Part shown: positions 52,001 to 60,715 of the stretch, one piece after another
Numbering within the stretch: position 1 is the stretch's first letter
Layout: every line of letters starts with the position of its first letter
The notes under the pieces: generated by a model
What the model was told of the DNA's origin: nothing
The model's input: only the letters and a program-made list of their open reading frames with translations
Databases searched by the model: none
Assembly (NCBI RefSeq): GCF_000798815.1
Contig: NZ_JTLD01000110.1
Location: forward strand, 3,325 to 67,324
DNA: 64,000 nucleotides
Reading direction: 5' to 3'
DNA from: Alistipes sp. ZOR0009
GTDB lineage: Bacteria; Bacteroidota; Bacteroidia; Bacteroidales; ZOR0009
Position numbers and translations under genes: made by a program

Positions 52001-52186
52001 GTTGAAATCGACGATTTCAACATTGTTTTTGGCAAAAACGACATTGTTTTTGCCAAATTCAACGTCGTTTTTGGCAAATTCAACATTGTTTTTGGCAAAT
52101 TCAGCGTTGTTTTTGGCATCTCCATTGATGAAATCGTCGTTTTCAACGTTGTTTTTGGCGTTTCCTTCGTTGAAAATGCCATTTTT
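52001..52186. repeat. 21-bp tandem array headed by a perfect palindrome
   Basis: A palindrome with arms GTTGAAATCG / CGATTTCAAC around one A (52001-52021) leads into units of exactly 21 bp starting at 52019, 52040, 52061, 52082, 52103, 52124 and 52145. Most units read AAC(A/G)TTGTTTTTGGCAAATTC; the sixth is diverged, and a trailing eighth (52166) is recognisable only by its GTTGAAA and TGCC words. No long gene fits it in either strand. Confidence 0.88.
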
Positions 52187-52348
52187 AAAAGCAAAAAAAC
52201 ACCTAACCACCCAGTACTTGTAACCTAATAAGTACCCAATAGTATATTCTGCAGCAGATCTACTTCTTGCTCCAAATAAGGTTTATAGCAGCAGGATTGC
52301 TCTAATACTTTTCGCACCCAATTTTATAAAAGCATCAAATACCTGCAC

Positions 52349-52382
52349 AAAAAAGGCTGGCAACCCTTAATTGTTGCCAGCC
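52349..52382 (-). terminator. Terminator of the FecR-family gene
   Basis: Stem GGCTGGCAAC / GTTGCCAGCC (10 bp), 8-nt loop, followed on the minus strand by TTTTTTG. Confidence 0.9.
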
Positions 52383-52407
52383 ATATATCAAGTTGCCATA
52401 TTCCTTT

Positions 52408-53355
52408 TTAGTAAAACACTACCTGATCTTTATCTTCCTTATACGACAATCCTAACCGCTGCGATAGGGTATCTAAGGTAGCCAAGGCAGATACCGGGGA
52501 GATGGTAAATGTTAGCGGATTGCTCATGCTAACGCTGGCTCTAAACACAAGCCTTTTCCCTACCAGCTTTTCAATTGGCTTTACCAGCTTAGCCAAGGGT
52601 GTTTTATCCGCCACAAGCTTATTGCTGCGCCAAGCAATTAGGTTTAGGTCGGCAGAAATAACCGTAACGGCTCCTGTAGAGTCGAGCGTAGCCATATTTT
52701 GCATCGGAACTTTATACGTTTTTCCCGCAACCAGCACCTCCACCGCCCCTTTTATGGCAATAACTTCAAAAGACGATGCGCCTGCGGCCACCACATTTAC
52801 AATAGCATCGTTTGCAAACACCTTCGCGGCTGCAGTTCGTATGGTTAGAGGTCTTTCTGCAACCAGCGAAACCTCCAGCATCGCTTCTCCACTTAATGTT
52901 ATCGTCCTATTTCGAGTTCCAAATGTTTTTCCATACCTAACGGCTGCGCCGCTATCCATGTACGCTCGGGTACCATCGGCAAGCAGCAGCAGCTCCGCTC
53001 TTTTCGAGGCCTTCACCTGCCAGTTGCCTCCTATATTTAGCACCAACGACGCAACCCCAGCGATGGCAAATAGGGCTGCAATCAACACCACCATTTTTAC
53101 GATAGATCGGCTCAACGATTTTTGCTCCTCGGTGGATATCGGCCTTATTTCGGAGGCCATCATCTGCCAGGCTGCGGCACGATCTTGCGTAAACGCCTCC
53201 GACGCAAAGCCAAGCTCCTGCCACATTGCCTGTGCTTGCTCGTAAATCGAGCGGTTGTCTGCCGATTCAGCAATCCAGCTATCGAGCCTTGCCCGCTCCT
53301 GCTCCGAAGCAATTCCTCTAAATACGTTAGATAGTATATCCGTTGGTGTTTTCAT
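52408..53355 (-). CDS. FecR-family anti-sigma/signal-transduction protein
   Basis: 315 residues from ATG 53355 (MKTPTDILSNVFRG); the frame runs further upstream but the family's N-terminal helix starts here. Cytosolic anti-sigma-like N-terminus with W and DSWIAES motifs (about 1-85), one membrane segment (about 88-108), then the periplasmic FecR domain (LADGTRAYMDSGAAVRYGKTFGTRNRTITLSGEAMLEVS) and a C-terminal DUF4974-like domain (LVFRASVSMSNPLTFTISPVSALATLDTLSQRLGLSYKED). Such proteins normally hold an ECF sigma factor and answer a TonB receptor. Here no sigma gene or TonB receptor is adjacent; the upstream neighbour is a CotH gene with its own terminator. A -7-like TATCTTTA lies just before the start. 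Confidence 0.85.
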   Translation of the reverse strand: MKTPTDILSNVFRGIASEQERARLDSWIAESADNRSIYEQAQAMWQELGFASEAFTQDRAAAWQMMASEIRPISTEEQKSLSRSIVKMVVLIAALFAIAGVASLVLNIGGNWQVKASKRAELLLLADGTRAYMDSGAAVRYGKTFGTRNRTITLSGEAMLEVSLVAERPLTIRTAAAKVFANDAIVNVVAAGASSFEVIAIKGAVEVLVAGKTYKVPMQNMATLDSTGAVTVISADLNLIAWRSNKLVADKTPLAKLVKPIEKLVGKRLVFRASVSMSNPLTFTISPVSALATLDTLSQRLGLSYKEDKDQVVFY

Positions 53356-53411
53356 AACCAGCATTTGTTTAGGTAAAGATAACCATTGGCAGGATGCGGA
53401 ACTCATCAACA

Positions 53412-53444
53412 TAAAAAAGCCTCCCCACTTTTAAAGTGAGGAGG
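53412..53444 (-). terminator. Terminator of the CotH gene
   Basis: Arms CCTCCCCACTTT / AAAGTGAGGAGG (11 of 12 pair), followed on the minus strand by a run of six T. Confidence 0.85.
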
Positions 53445-53449
53445 AGTAT

Positions 53450-54880
53450 CTAGTTGGCAGGTATCGATCTGATTTTTGTTTTAAAGAAGTTGGCCTCTGT
53501 GCCTCCTCCTGCGCCATCGCCGCTAAGTAGACGGTAAAAACCACAGTTTCCCCAGCTGGCTGGCCTATCTTCTATAGTATTATCCTCCTTGGTATCATTA
53601 GCAACGTAACGCGACACCATGCTTTGCCACCTAACAATTCGGGGTACGCTCCTTTCAAAAGCAAATAAATCCTTACTTGGGTTGGCCAGCTCGTTTAGGT
53701 AGGATATGTAGGCCGAGCGATAAGCGGGAATCGACAAAATTTTCTTTACAATGGGATTGCTATCCTTCCCCCAGTTGGTTGGGTCTTGAGTTCCTGAATT
53801 ACCAACAATAAGCGAGGTTCCTAAGGTGTTGTCGTAATCGTATGGAATGAAGAAAAACTTTCCGCTAGCATTAAAGTAGAAATAAAAATTGTTGGAATTG
53901 CCCCAATAGTCGTCCCACATCCCAACCATAACGCTTACGGCGTAGGTTTTAAGAAACAGCTGCACGTCCATTTGTCCTTGCAGCCAACTTTGGAAGTCTG
54001 CACCAGCCTTTGCATTGAAATTTTGGATAAATGATGCCAGCTGAGCCTTTGCTTCGGCCAGCCTTTTATCGTTTGTTTTCAGGTCGTACACAAAATACTT
54101 CGAGAGGTTAGCATCTAGCTTAACATCCTCAACCCCCATACGCGACTGATCGGCATTTCGCAAATCGGCTCCATAGTTTGCCTTCCATAAAAAGCCATCC
54201 GTATCGCCAAAACCTACTTTTCTATTGGCAATATAGTCCTCGTCGACGCTCTCGACTAGCTGGTAAACGCCAAAGTAAGCAGCTTTTCCATCCTCCTTAA
54301 TCTTTATGGTCAAGCGCACGTAGCTCGATTTAGGTGCAGTCCAAATTCCATAGCGCTCAAAGAGGTCGTAGCAGTACACCTCGCGAGAATAGGTCGGATC
54401 ATCCTTAAACCACTTCAGGTTTATCTTTTGTAGCGTATTGAAGCGCTTACTTTTTACATACTTCTTAAAGTTTATCGCAAAATGGGCATGATGCCAGCTG
54501 GGGTTAATGCCATTATGAGCCTCTCCATGGGCACCTTCAGGCCTACGACGGCTGGTGTTTCCTCTAATTCTAATCCCAACGCTATCAATTTTCGCCTCCT
54601 TTCCGGTTTTTGTAAACAAGTAGTTGGCCATAATGTACTCCTCATTCTGCGGGTTGGTATCGAAGTTCGACAAAAGGGTATTCCACTGAGCAGTGGTAAC
54701 CTCCAGTACGATTTCCGGTAACGCCTCGATGTCAAAAACATAGCGTAATGCTTCCACATCTCCAGGCAATGTAGGTACTTCGGGAGTTGGTTTAACCTCC
54801 TCAACATCTTTACTTCTACTACAGGAGAGTAGCAAAGCAACCGTAAATACAGAGAATATGACAAGTGCTTTTCGTTTCAT
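53450..54880 (-). CDS. CotH kinase-like lipoprotein
   Basis: 476 residues. A signal with lipobox LLLSCS puts the mature protein on the outer side of a membrane. After a short linker rich in E, P and T, the CotH fold begins ('LPEIVLEVTTAQWNTLL', 'VGIRIRGNTSRRR', 'FAINFKKYVKSKRFNTLQKINLK'), with the family core 'YFGVYQLVESVDEDYI', 'GMWDDYWGNSNNFYFYF' and the Asp pair in 'FIPYDYDNTLGTS' that binds metal/ATP in CotH. CotH of Bacillus is an atypical protein kinase of spore-coat proteins; the role of secreted bacterial copies is unknown. It forms a single-gene unit closed by a terminator. Confidence 0.9.
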   Translation of the reverse strand: MKRKALVIFSVFTVALLLSCSRSKDVEEVKPTPEVPTLPGDVEALRYVFDIEALPEIVLEVTTAQWNTLLSNFDTNPQNEEYIMANYLFTKTGKEAKIDSVGIRIRGNTSRRRPEGAHGEAHNGINPSWHHAHFAINFKKYVKSKRFNTLQKINLKWFKDDPTYSREVYCYDLFERYGIWTAPKSSYVRLTIKIKEDGKAAYFGVYQLVESVDEDYIANRKVGFGDTDGFLWKANYGADLRNADQSRMGVEDVKLDANLSKYFVYDLKTNDKRLAEAKAQLASFIQNFNAKAGADFQSWLQGQMDVQLFLKTYAVSVMVGMWDDYWGNSNNFYFYFNASGKFFFIPYDYDNTLGTSLIVGNSGTQDPTNWGKDSNPIVKKILSIPAYRSAYISYLNELANPSKDLFAFERSVPRIVRWQSMVSRYVANDTKEDNTIEDRPASWGNCGFYRLLSGDGAGGGTEANFFKTKIRSIPAN

Positions 54881-55069
54881 CTATACGTCAATCTAATTTG
54901 CCTAAATATGATGCTATTGGTGTAAACTTCAAAATTCCACACTCCGACTACCTTCTATTCTATTTATAACGATTATGTAGCCATTCGAACAGCAGCAAAC
55001 AATATTTAAACAACCGTGTGGGTAGTTTAACTAACCCAATATTTCTACTTTTACGTAAAATAAACTGGC

Positions 55070-55903
55070 ATGATTAACCTTATACTTCAGCTAACCATTG
55101 CAATCTCCTCAATGGTTGGCTTCAGCAACCAAAGTCCAACTAAAAATATTTCAGACGGAAGTCATTACGAGCTTCCTAAGGAAAAAAGAAAAGGAGAAAT
55201 AGTAAAGCACACCGCCTATACCCTTAACTACATCGAAAAATATGAGCAGGCATCGTGGGTAGCCTACCAGCTAACCGGCAATAATGTTGGTGGAGGTTTT
55301 GAGCGAACCAACAAGTTTATTGAAGACCCTCTCGTTTCAACGGGGTCGGCCACCAACAAGGATTACTCAAAGTCGGGGTACGACAGAGGACACCTTGCCC
55401 CTGCTGCAGACATGTCGTGGTCGGAAGAAACCATGAAAGAATCCTTCTTCTTTAGCAACATGAGCCCTCAAACGCCCGAATTCAACCGTGGAATTTGGAA
55501 AAAGTTGGAGGAGCAGGTTAGGGAATGGGCAAAGGATAACGAAAAGCTTTATATTGCAACTGGACCGATCCTAAAAGGCGACATGGAAACTATTGGGCCC
55601 AGCCATGTGGCTGTTCCAAAATACTACTACAAGGCTATACTCGACTATACCGATCCTGAAATTAAGGCAATCGGCTTCATCCTTCCCAACGAAGGGAGTA
55701 CAGAACCTTTAAAAACCTTCGCAGTATCGGTTGACAGCCTCGAAAAAGTTACCGGCATCGATTTTTTTTACCAGCTACCCGACGATGTTGAAAAAAAGTT
55801 GGAAAGCAAATTTGACGCCAGCCTGTGGAGGTGGGAGAAGGCCAAGAAAAAAAGAAAAAATGCAGCTTCCAACGCCGACACAAACCATACAACGAGATTT
55901 TAA
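55070..55903 (+). CDS. DNA/RNA non-specific endonuclease (NUC1/EndoG type), exported
   Basis: 277 residues. A signal-like N-terminus (about 1-20) is followed by the beta-beta-alpha-metal nuclease domain: D105-R106-G107-H108 in YDRGHLAPAAD is the catalytic motif (His activates water), and the Mg2+ ligand Asn lies in the FNRGIW block (N139). It should degrade both DNA and RNA without strong sequence preference, in the periplasm or outside, for nutrient scavenging or matrix turnover. The C-terminus is lysine-rich. No immunity protein is adjacent, consistent with export. A TACTTTTA -7-like box precedes the gene. Confidence 0.92.
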   Translation: MINLILQLTIAISSMVGFSNQSPTKNISDGSHYELPKEKRKGEIVKHTAYTLNYIEKYEQASWVAYQLTGNNVGGGFERTNKFIEDPLVSTGSATNKDYSKSGYDRGHLAPAADMSWSEETMKESFFFSNMSPQTPEFNRGIWKKLEEQVREWAKDNEKLYIATGPILKGDMETIGPSHVAVPKYYYKAILDYTDPEIKAIGFILPNEGSTEPLKTFAVSVDSLEKVTGIDFFYQLPDDVEKKLESKFDASLWRWEKAKKKRKNAASNADTNHTTRF

Positions 55904-55954
55904 ATACCAATATATCGGGTCAAATTTTTAACATTCATCAAATAGTAGACACCC

Positions 55955-56608
55955 ATGAAAAAGTTCGCAATTGTACTTTCAGGATGTGGCGTTCAAGATG
56001 GAGCGGAAATCCACGAATCGGTAATGGCAATGCTTTCGGTTGATATGGCGGGCGCCACCTACCAACTTTTTGCACCAAACATTAACCAAACAAGGGTGAT
56101 AAACCACCTCTCGGGTCAACCAACTAGCGAAACACGCAACGTACTTGTAGAGTCGGCAAGAATTGCTCGTGGAAATATAAAACCGCTTAACGAATACAAC
56201 CCTTCCGAGTTTGATGCCATCCTATTTCCTGGTGGATTTGGGGCAGCACTCAACCTCAGCACCTTTGCAACAGAAGGAGCAAACATGAGCGTTAATCCAG
56301 ATGTAGAAAAAGCGGTTAAAGCAACTCACAGCGCAGGCAAAGCGATTGGCGCAATGTGCATTGCTCCTGTAGTTATTGCCAAAATACTTGGAAAAGTTAA
56401 TGTTACCATTGGTAACGATAGCGGTGTTGCTGCTGCAATTAGCGAATTTGGCTCGAAACACACCAATACCCATAAAGGAGAAGTGGTAGAAGATGGCGAG
56501 AATAAGATTTTCACAACCCCCTGCTACATGCTAGATTCGAGCATTAAAGATATTTTTGAGGGAGCGACAAATCTTGTTCAACAAATTTTAAAAAGCCTCA
56601 GCAAGTAA
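55955..56608 (+). CDS. elbB: Glyoxalase-like ElbB (DJ-1/PfpI superfamily)
   Basis: 217 residues, the usual ElbB length. The DJ-1-like fold is marked by 'KKFAIVLSGCGVQDGAEIHE' at the start, 'FDAILFPGGFGAALNLSTFA' with the conserved Glu/Gly turn, and the nucleophile elbow C135 in AMCIAPVVIAK. ElbB of E. coli was linked to isoprenoid biosynthesis and has weak glyoxalase activity; its role in the cell is not settled. It lies 51 bp after the endonuclease gene in the same direction; the link is probably only positional. Confidence 0.94.
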   Translation: MKKFAIVLSGCGVQDGAEIHESVMAMLSVDMAGATYQLFAPNINQTRVINHLSGQPTSETRNVLVESARIARGNIKPLNEYNPSEFDAILFPGGFGAALNLSTFATEGANMSVNPDVEKAVKATHSAGKAIGAMCIAPVVIAKILGKVNVTIGNDSGVAAAISEFGSKHTNTHKGEVVEDGENKIFTTPCYMLDSSIKDIFEGATNLVQQILKSLSK

Positions 56609-56858
56609 CACATTTCCTCAGAAAATCGCTCAAAAACGCAAAATGGGAAGAAATGCGCCTCAAAAAAAACACTTTTTTAAACAAAATGCATCGACGTAAA
56701 AATAAAAAGATGTCTAACAAAAATATTTCACACCAATTTACAGGTGCAAAACCAGCCTTAAACAGGCTAAAAGACGATATACAAAGATTAAGAAGAATTT
56801 CCCTTACAAATATCCACACATCTAACAATGTTAATGTTTCAAAATTCACCAACAATGC

Positions 56859-56866
56859 TATCTTTG
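56859..56866 (+). promoter_or_regulatory. -7 box upstream of the small membrane protein
   Basis: Exact TATCTTTG with TTTC 19 nt upstream (-33 has TTTG in consensus). Transcription would start near 56871. Confidence 0.5.
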
Positions 56867-56893
56867 TCGATGGGGAAATTAAAAAAGGGGATT

Positions 56894-57022
56894 ATGGGAA
56901 TTTTTCTTACTTCAGCAATTATCCTTTGGTTTGGCTTGTTGGGCTATATCGCCAACGATTACTACAAGCTATGGAAAGCTTTAAACGAGAATTCCATTGG
57001 GGCGACAAAGCCAAAGGTGTAA
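56894..57022 (+). CDS. Predicted small single-pass membrane protein
   Basis: 42 residues: a hydrophobic helix MGIFLTSAIILWFGLLGYIA, then NDYYKLWKALNENSIGATKPKV, a polar tail. The start at 56894 is chosen because AAAAAAGGGG lies just before it and a -7 box stands 28 nt upstream; the frame is open further up to 56828. It ends at a strong terminator. A longer frame (56653-57033) overlaps it but is unlike a protein. I do not recognise a family; the case rests on promoter, ribosome site, hydrophobic profile and terminator together. Confidence 0.45.
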   Translation: MGIFLTSAIILWFGLLGYIANDYYKLWKALNENSIGATKPKV

Positions 57023-57025
57023 ATG

Positions 57026-57059
57026 AAAAATAGCGCTACCGTGTGATAGCGCTATTTTT
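57026..57059. terminator. Bidirectional terminator between the small gene and gcvP
   Basis: 13-bp arms AAAAATAGCGCTA / TAGCGCTATTTTT with an 8-nt loop; T runs on both strands serve the convergent genes. Confidence 0.92.
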
Positions 57060-57072
57060 TATTCTATTAATC

Positions 57073-59931
57073 TTATAGGTAAGATTCGATTGGAGCACAA
57101 GTACAAACCAAGTTTCTATCTCCGTATCCGTTATCTACACGAGTAGATGCAGGCCAGAATTTATTCTCCTCGATCCATTTAAGCGGATAAGCCGCTTTCA
57201 TTCTGCTATATTTATGGTTCCACTCATCTGCTGAAACCTCTGTAGCCACGTGCGGAGCCATCTTAAGAACGTTATCCTCAGCATCTGCTGTTCCGTTCTT
57301 AATTTCCTCACATTCGTTCTTAATAGAAATCATAGCCTCCACAAAACGGTCAATTTCTTGAACCGATTCGCTCTCTGTTGGCTCAACCATTAAGGTTTCA
57401 TGAACTGGGAACGATAAGGTTGGAGCATGGAATCCATAGTCCATCAAACGTTTTGCCACATCTGTAGCGTCCACACCATACTCTCTCTTAAGATGCTGAA
57501 CATCGATAATACACTCGTGACCAACACGCCCAGTCTCTCCTGTATAAAGGGTGCTAAAGCAACCTTCCAACTTCTTAGACAGGTAGTTTGCGTTTAGAAT
57601 AGCCATTTCTGTAGCATTCTTCAAGCCTTCGCCACCAAGCATTTTGATGTATCCATAAGAAATAGGAAGAACGCTTGCACTACCAAATGGAGCTGCAGCA
57701 ACAGCGCTAATACCTTCGCTACCTCCTGCCTTAACCAACTTATGAGAAGGAAGGAACTTAGCAAGATGAGCAGCTACGCAGATAGGTCCAACCCCAGGAC
57801 CACCACCACCGTGAGGAATTGCAAAGGTCTTGTGCAAGTTTAGGTGACAAACATCGGCGCCAATCGTACCTGGATTGGTTAACCCAACCTGTGCATTCAT
57901 ATTTGCACCATCCATATAAACCTGACCACCTGCGTTGTGAATGATATCCATCATATCCTTAATACGGCTTTCGAATACACCGTGTGTAGAAGGATAGGTA
58001 ACCATCAACCCTGAAAGGGTATCGCTATACTTAGCAGCCTTTTCTTTTAGGTCATCAACATTAATGTTTCCCTTTTCGTCGCAAGCAACAACAACAACCT
58101 CCATTCCGGCCATCGCCGCAGAAGCAGGGTTGGTTCCGTGTGCCGATGCAGGGATTAAGACAATGTTTCTATGCCCTTGACCATTAGCTCGGTGGTATTC
58201 ACGAATTACCATAAGGCCTGTGTACTCGCCATTCGCACCAGAGTTAGGCTGAAGAGAGGTGGCAGCAAAGCCGGTGATAACCGCTAAATCTTTCTCAAGA
58301 TCAGCGATTAGCTCCAAGTAACCTTCAACCTGATTGCTAGGAGCAAATGGGTGTAGCGAGCTGAACTCGGGGAAACTCAAAGGAAGCATTTCAGCAGCAG
58401 CATTCAACTTCATTGTACAAGATCCCAATGAAATCATGCTATGCGTCAATGAAATATCTTTACGCTCCAACTTTTTGATGTAGCGCATCATTTCAGTCTC
58501 AGAATGGTACTTATTAAATACCTTTTCGGTCAAGATGGCTGATTCTCTTGCAAACTTTTTATCAAAAGCAACCTCTTCTCCAATTACAGCGGCGCTGCCA
58601 TTGTTTTTTCCTGCAGCAACTGCAAAAATGTCAAGGACAGCCGCAATTTCCGCTTCGGTGGTTACCTCATCAAAGCTCATACGAACAACGTTGCTAGATG
58701 GGAAGAAGAAGTTAATTTCTTTCGCCAACGCCAGCTCTTCTATTTTCTTTACATCCGCCACTTCAACTTCTAAAGTATCAAAGAAGTTTACGTTACGTTG
58801 GGTATAACCAAGAACTTTTAAGCCGTTATTCACGGCTACAGCAGCATTATGAGCATGCAGCGCAATTCGTTTTACCCCTTCTGCCCCATAGTACACTGCA
58901 AACATACCAGCCATAGAAGCAAGTAGCGCTTGAGCGGTACAAATATTAGAAGTAGCCTTCTCACGCTTAATATGTTGCTCACGAGTTTGGAGCGCCATAC
59001 GAAGAGATGGATTTCCGAGGCGATCTACAGAAACTCCAATAATACGGCCTGGCATGCTACGCTTGTATTCATCCTTGGTGGCAAGATAGGCAGCATGAGG
59101 ACCGCCGAATCCCATTGGAATACCAAAACGTTGAGTAGATCCAACTGCAATATCAGCCCCCCACTCTGCAGGCGACTTAACCATTACAAGGCTTAAAATA
59201 TCGCAGGCAGCGGTTACCAAAATCCCCTTTTCGTGACAAGCAGCAGCAAAAGCCGCGTAATCCTTAATCTCTCCTGAAGCGGTAGGGTACTGAACAATGG
59301 CGCCAAACATACGATCTGTTAGGCTAACCTCTTCGAACTTACCAACAACAACCTCTATTCCAAAAGGAACAGAACGAAGGTTAATAACATCAAGAGTTTG
59401 AGGAAAAATGTCCTCATCTACAAATAGAACATTCTTCCCAGCCTTTACAGCAGTACGCGAACGAGCACCAAACATCATTCCCATGGCTTCAGCAGCAGCT
59501 GTTGCCTCATCCAAAAGCGAACAGTTGCTAATCTCCATTCCTGTAAGGCTAATTACAGCAGTTTGGAAATTAAGCAGCGCCTCTAAACGTCCTTGAGATA
59601 TTTCAGCCTGATATGGAGTGTAGGAAGTATACCAGCTAGGGTTCTCGAAGATGTTGCGTTGAATTACAGCTGGAGTATAGGTTGGATAGTAGCCCATACC
59701 TATAAAACTTCTGTAAATCTTATTCTTCGCTCCAATAGCCTTAATTTTTTGAGCAAATTCGTACTCGCTAATTCCCTTATCGAGCTTCAACGGTTCCTGC
59801 AGCCTAATAGACGTAGGAACAATTTGATTGATTAGCTCATCTACCGAAGAAACCCCAACAACCTTAAGCATTTCAGCTATCTCATGCTGACGTGGTCCAT
59901 TATGTCTTCCGACAAATTTATCGTTTGCCAT
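57073..59931 (-). CDS. gcvP: Glycine dehydrogenase (decarboxylating), P-protein of the glycine cleavage system
   Basis: 952 residues, the size of the single-chain P protein in which the two subunit-like halves are joined. It decarboxylates glycine with PLP and passes the aminomethyl group to the lipoyl H protein. Visible markers: N-terminal 'FVGRHNGPRQHEIAEML', 'SFIGMGYYPTYTPAVIQRNIFENPSWYTSYTPYQAEISQGRLEALLNFQ', and the PLP lysine K701 in NLHKTFAIPHGGGGPG. The C-terminus has 'ECEEIKNGTADAEDNVLKMAPH'. The H and T protein genes are not in the window, so the system is split in this genome. No glycine riboswitch is visible in the 111 bp upstream. Confidence 0.97.
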   Translation of the reverse strand: MANDKFVGRHNGPRQHEIAEMLKVVGVSSVDELINQIVPTSIRLQEPLKLDKGISEYEFAQKIKAIGAKNKIYRSFIGMGYYPTYTPAVIQRNIFENPSWYTSYTPYQAEISQGRLEALLNFQTAVISLTGMEISNCSLLDEATAAAEAMGMMFGARSRTAVKAGKNVLFVDEDIFPQTLDVINLRSVPFGIEVVVGKFEEVSLTDRMFGAIVQYPTASGEIKDYAAFAAACHEKGILVTAACDILSLVMVKSPAEWGADIAVGSTQRFGIPMGFGGPHAAYLATKDEYKRSMPGRIIGVSVDRLGNPSLRMALQTREQHIKREKATSNICTAQALLASMAGMFAVYYGAEGVKRIALHAHNAAVAVNNGLKVLGYTQRNVNFFDTLEVEVADVKKIEELALAKEINFFFPSSNVVRMSFDEVTTEAEIAAVLDIFAVAAGKNNGSAAVIGEEVAFDKKFARESAILTEKVFNKYHSETEMMRYIKKLERKDISLTHSMISLGSCTMKLNAAAEMLPLSFPEFSSLHPFAPSNQVEGYLELIADLEKDLAVITGFAATSLQPNSGANGEYTGLMVIREYHRANGQGHRNIVLIPASAHGTNPASAAMAGMEVVVVACDEKGNINVDDLKEKAAKYSDTLSGLMVTYPSTHGVFESRIKDMMDIIHNAGGQVYMDGANMNAQVGLTNPGTIGADVCHLNLHKTFAIPHGGGGPGVGPICVAAHLAKFLPSHKLVKAGGSEGISAVAAAPFGSASVLPISYGYIKMLGGEGLKNATEMAILNANYLSKKLEGCFSTLYTGETGRVGHECIIDVQHLKREYGVDATDVAKRLMDYGFHAPTLSFPVHETLMVEPTESESVQEIDRFVEAMISIKNECEEIKNGTADAEDNVLKMAPHVATEVSADEWNHKYSRMKAAYPLKWIEENKFWPASTRVDNGYGDRNLVCTCAPIESYL

Positions 59932-60042
59932 TATTTAGCTAATTACAAAGTGAGTATTCGAAATCAAAGCTTAAAATTACAAATTGCCTTTATATTTCTA
60001 GCTTAAATGGAACAAAAAAATTTCGTACTGTAAATTTTTATG

Positions 60043-60699
60043 TTAAAGTTCGAAAGGATGCTCATTCACAAAGGGGTTATACCTTCGCTCTTGCCCCAAC
60101 GTACTCGATTCGCCATGACCAGAGTAGTAGCGAACTTCATCGCCAAGCGGCAAAACTTTCTTTATTATAGAACGAATGATCTCCTCATAGTCTCCTCCTG
60201 GCAAGTCGGTTCTTCCAATGCTCCCATTAAACAGGGTATCACCAACCATAATAATCTTTTGCTCATCACTATAGAAGCCGACCCCTCCTTTTGTGTGGCC
60301 TGGTAAACCAATTACCTTAAGTAGCGATTTTCCAAAAGAGATATCATCTCCATCTGAAATAAAATTCACCTTACAAGTTGGTTTTTCAATAACAAAACCA
60401 AAAGCGGAGCCCATTGCTGCCGACCTATTTATATTTTCCACTTCGTCAGCATGAATATACAGCTCGACCCCATATTTTTTACTCAAATACTCAACTCCAG
60501 AAATATGGTCAAGATGCCCGTGCGTATTTATCAGCTTTACCGGCTTCAGATTAAGCGCTGCAATAAAGCTATCCATATCCTCCTGCTCCTCGGAACCATA
60601 TACTCCCGCATCTACAATTACGCATTCGCCTGTTTCGTCGTAAAGGATGTAGGTATTTTCCTTAAATGGATTGCAAACAAAAGTCTTAACTGTAATCAT
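60043..60699 (-). CDS. MBL-fold metallo-hydrolase (glyoxalase II-like)
   Basis: 218 residues from ATG 60699; the longer frame would run back into pcm. The zinc motif THGHLDH (H60, H62, D64, H65) and the later 'GLPGHTKGGVGFY', 'MVGDTLFNGSIGRTDLPGGD' and 'YYSGHGESSTLGQERRYNPF' blocks fit the hydroxyacylglutathione-hydrolase-like branch of the metallo-beta-lactamase fold, often thioesterases. In a bacterium likely lacking glutathione the natural substrate is unclear. It starts 16 bp after the pcm stop codon and is surely co-transcribed with it. Confidence 0.92.
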   Translation of the reverse strand: MITVKTFVCNPFKENTYILYDETGECVIVDAGVYGSEEQEDMDSFIAALNLKPVKLINTHGHLDHISGVEYLSKKYGVELYIHADEVENINRSAAMGSAFGFVIEKPTCKVNFISDGDDISFGKSLLKVIGLPGHTKGGVGFYSDEQKIIMVGDTLFNGSIGRTDLPGGDYEEIIRSIIKKVLPLGDEVRYYSGHGESSTLGQERRYNPFVNEHPFEL

Positions 60700-60715
60700 A
60701 TTGTAAAATTGTGAA

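Larger units (their letters stand above)
51796..52407. other. Intergenic region with 21-bp tandem array
   Basis: 612 bp between convergent genes: + strand terminator (51818-51852), a perfect palindrome and 21-bp array (52001-52186), then featureless AT-rich DNA, then the minus-strand terminator of the FecR gene (52349-52382). Confidence 0.75.

Noticed and set aside
52001-52186. CRISPR array or repeat protein
   Set aside because: 21-bp units have no spacers. Open frames through it exist on both strands only because 21 is a multiple of 3; they give low-complexity peptides without ribosome sites.
56653-57033. 126-residue basic protein
   Set aside because: It overlaps the better supported small membrane protein frame and the promoter; the composition is like translated AT-rich spacer.
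59932-60042. Glycine riboswitch upstream of gcvP
   Set aside because: Only 111 AT-rich bases are available and no paired glycine-aptamer helices were seen.
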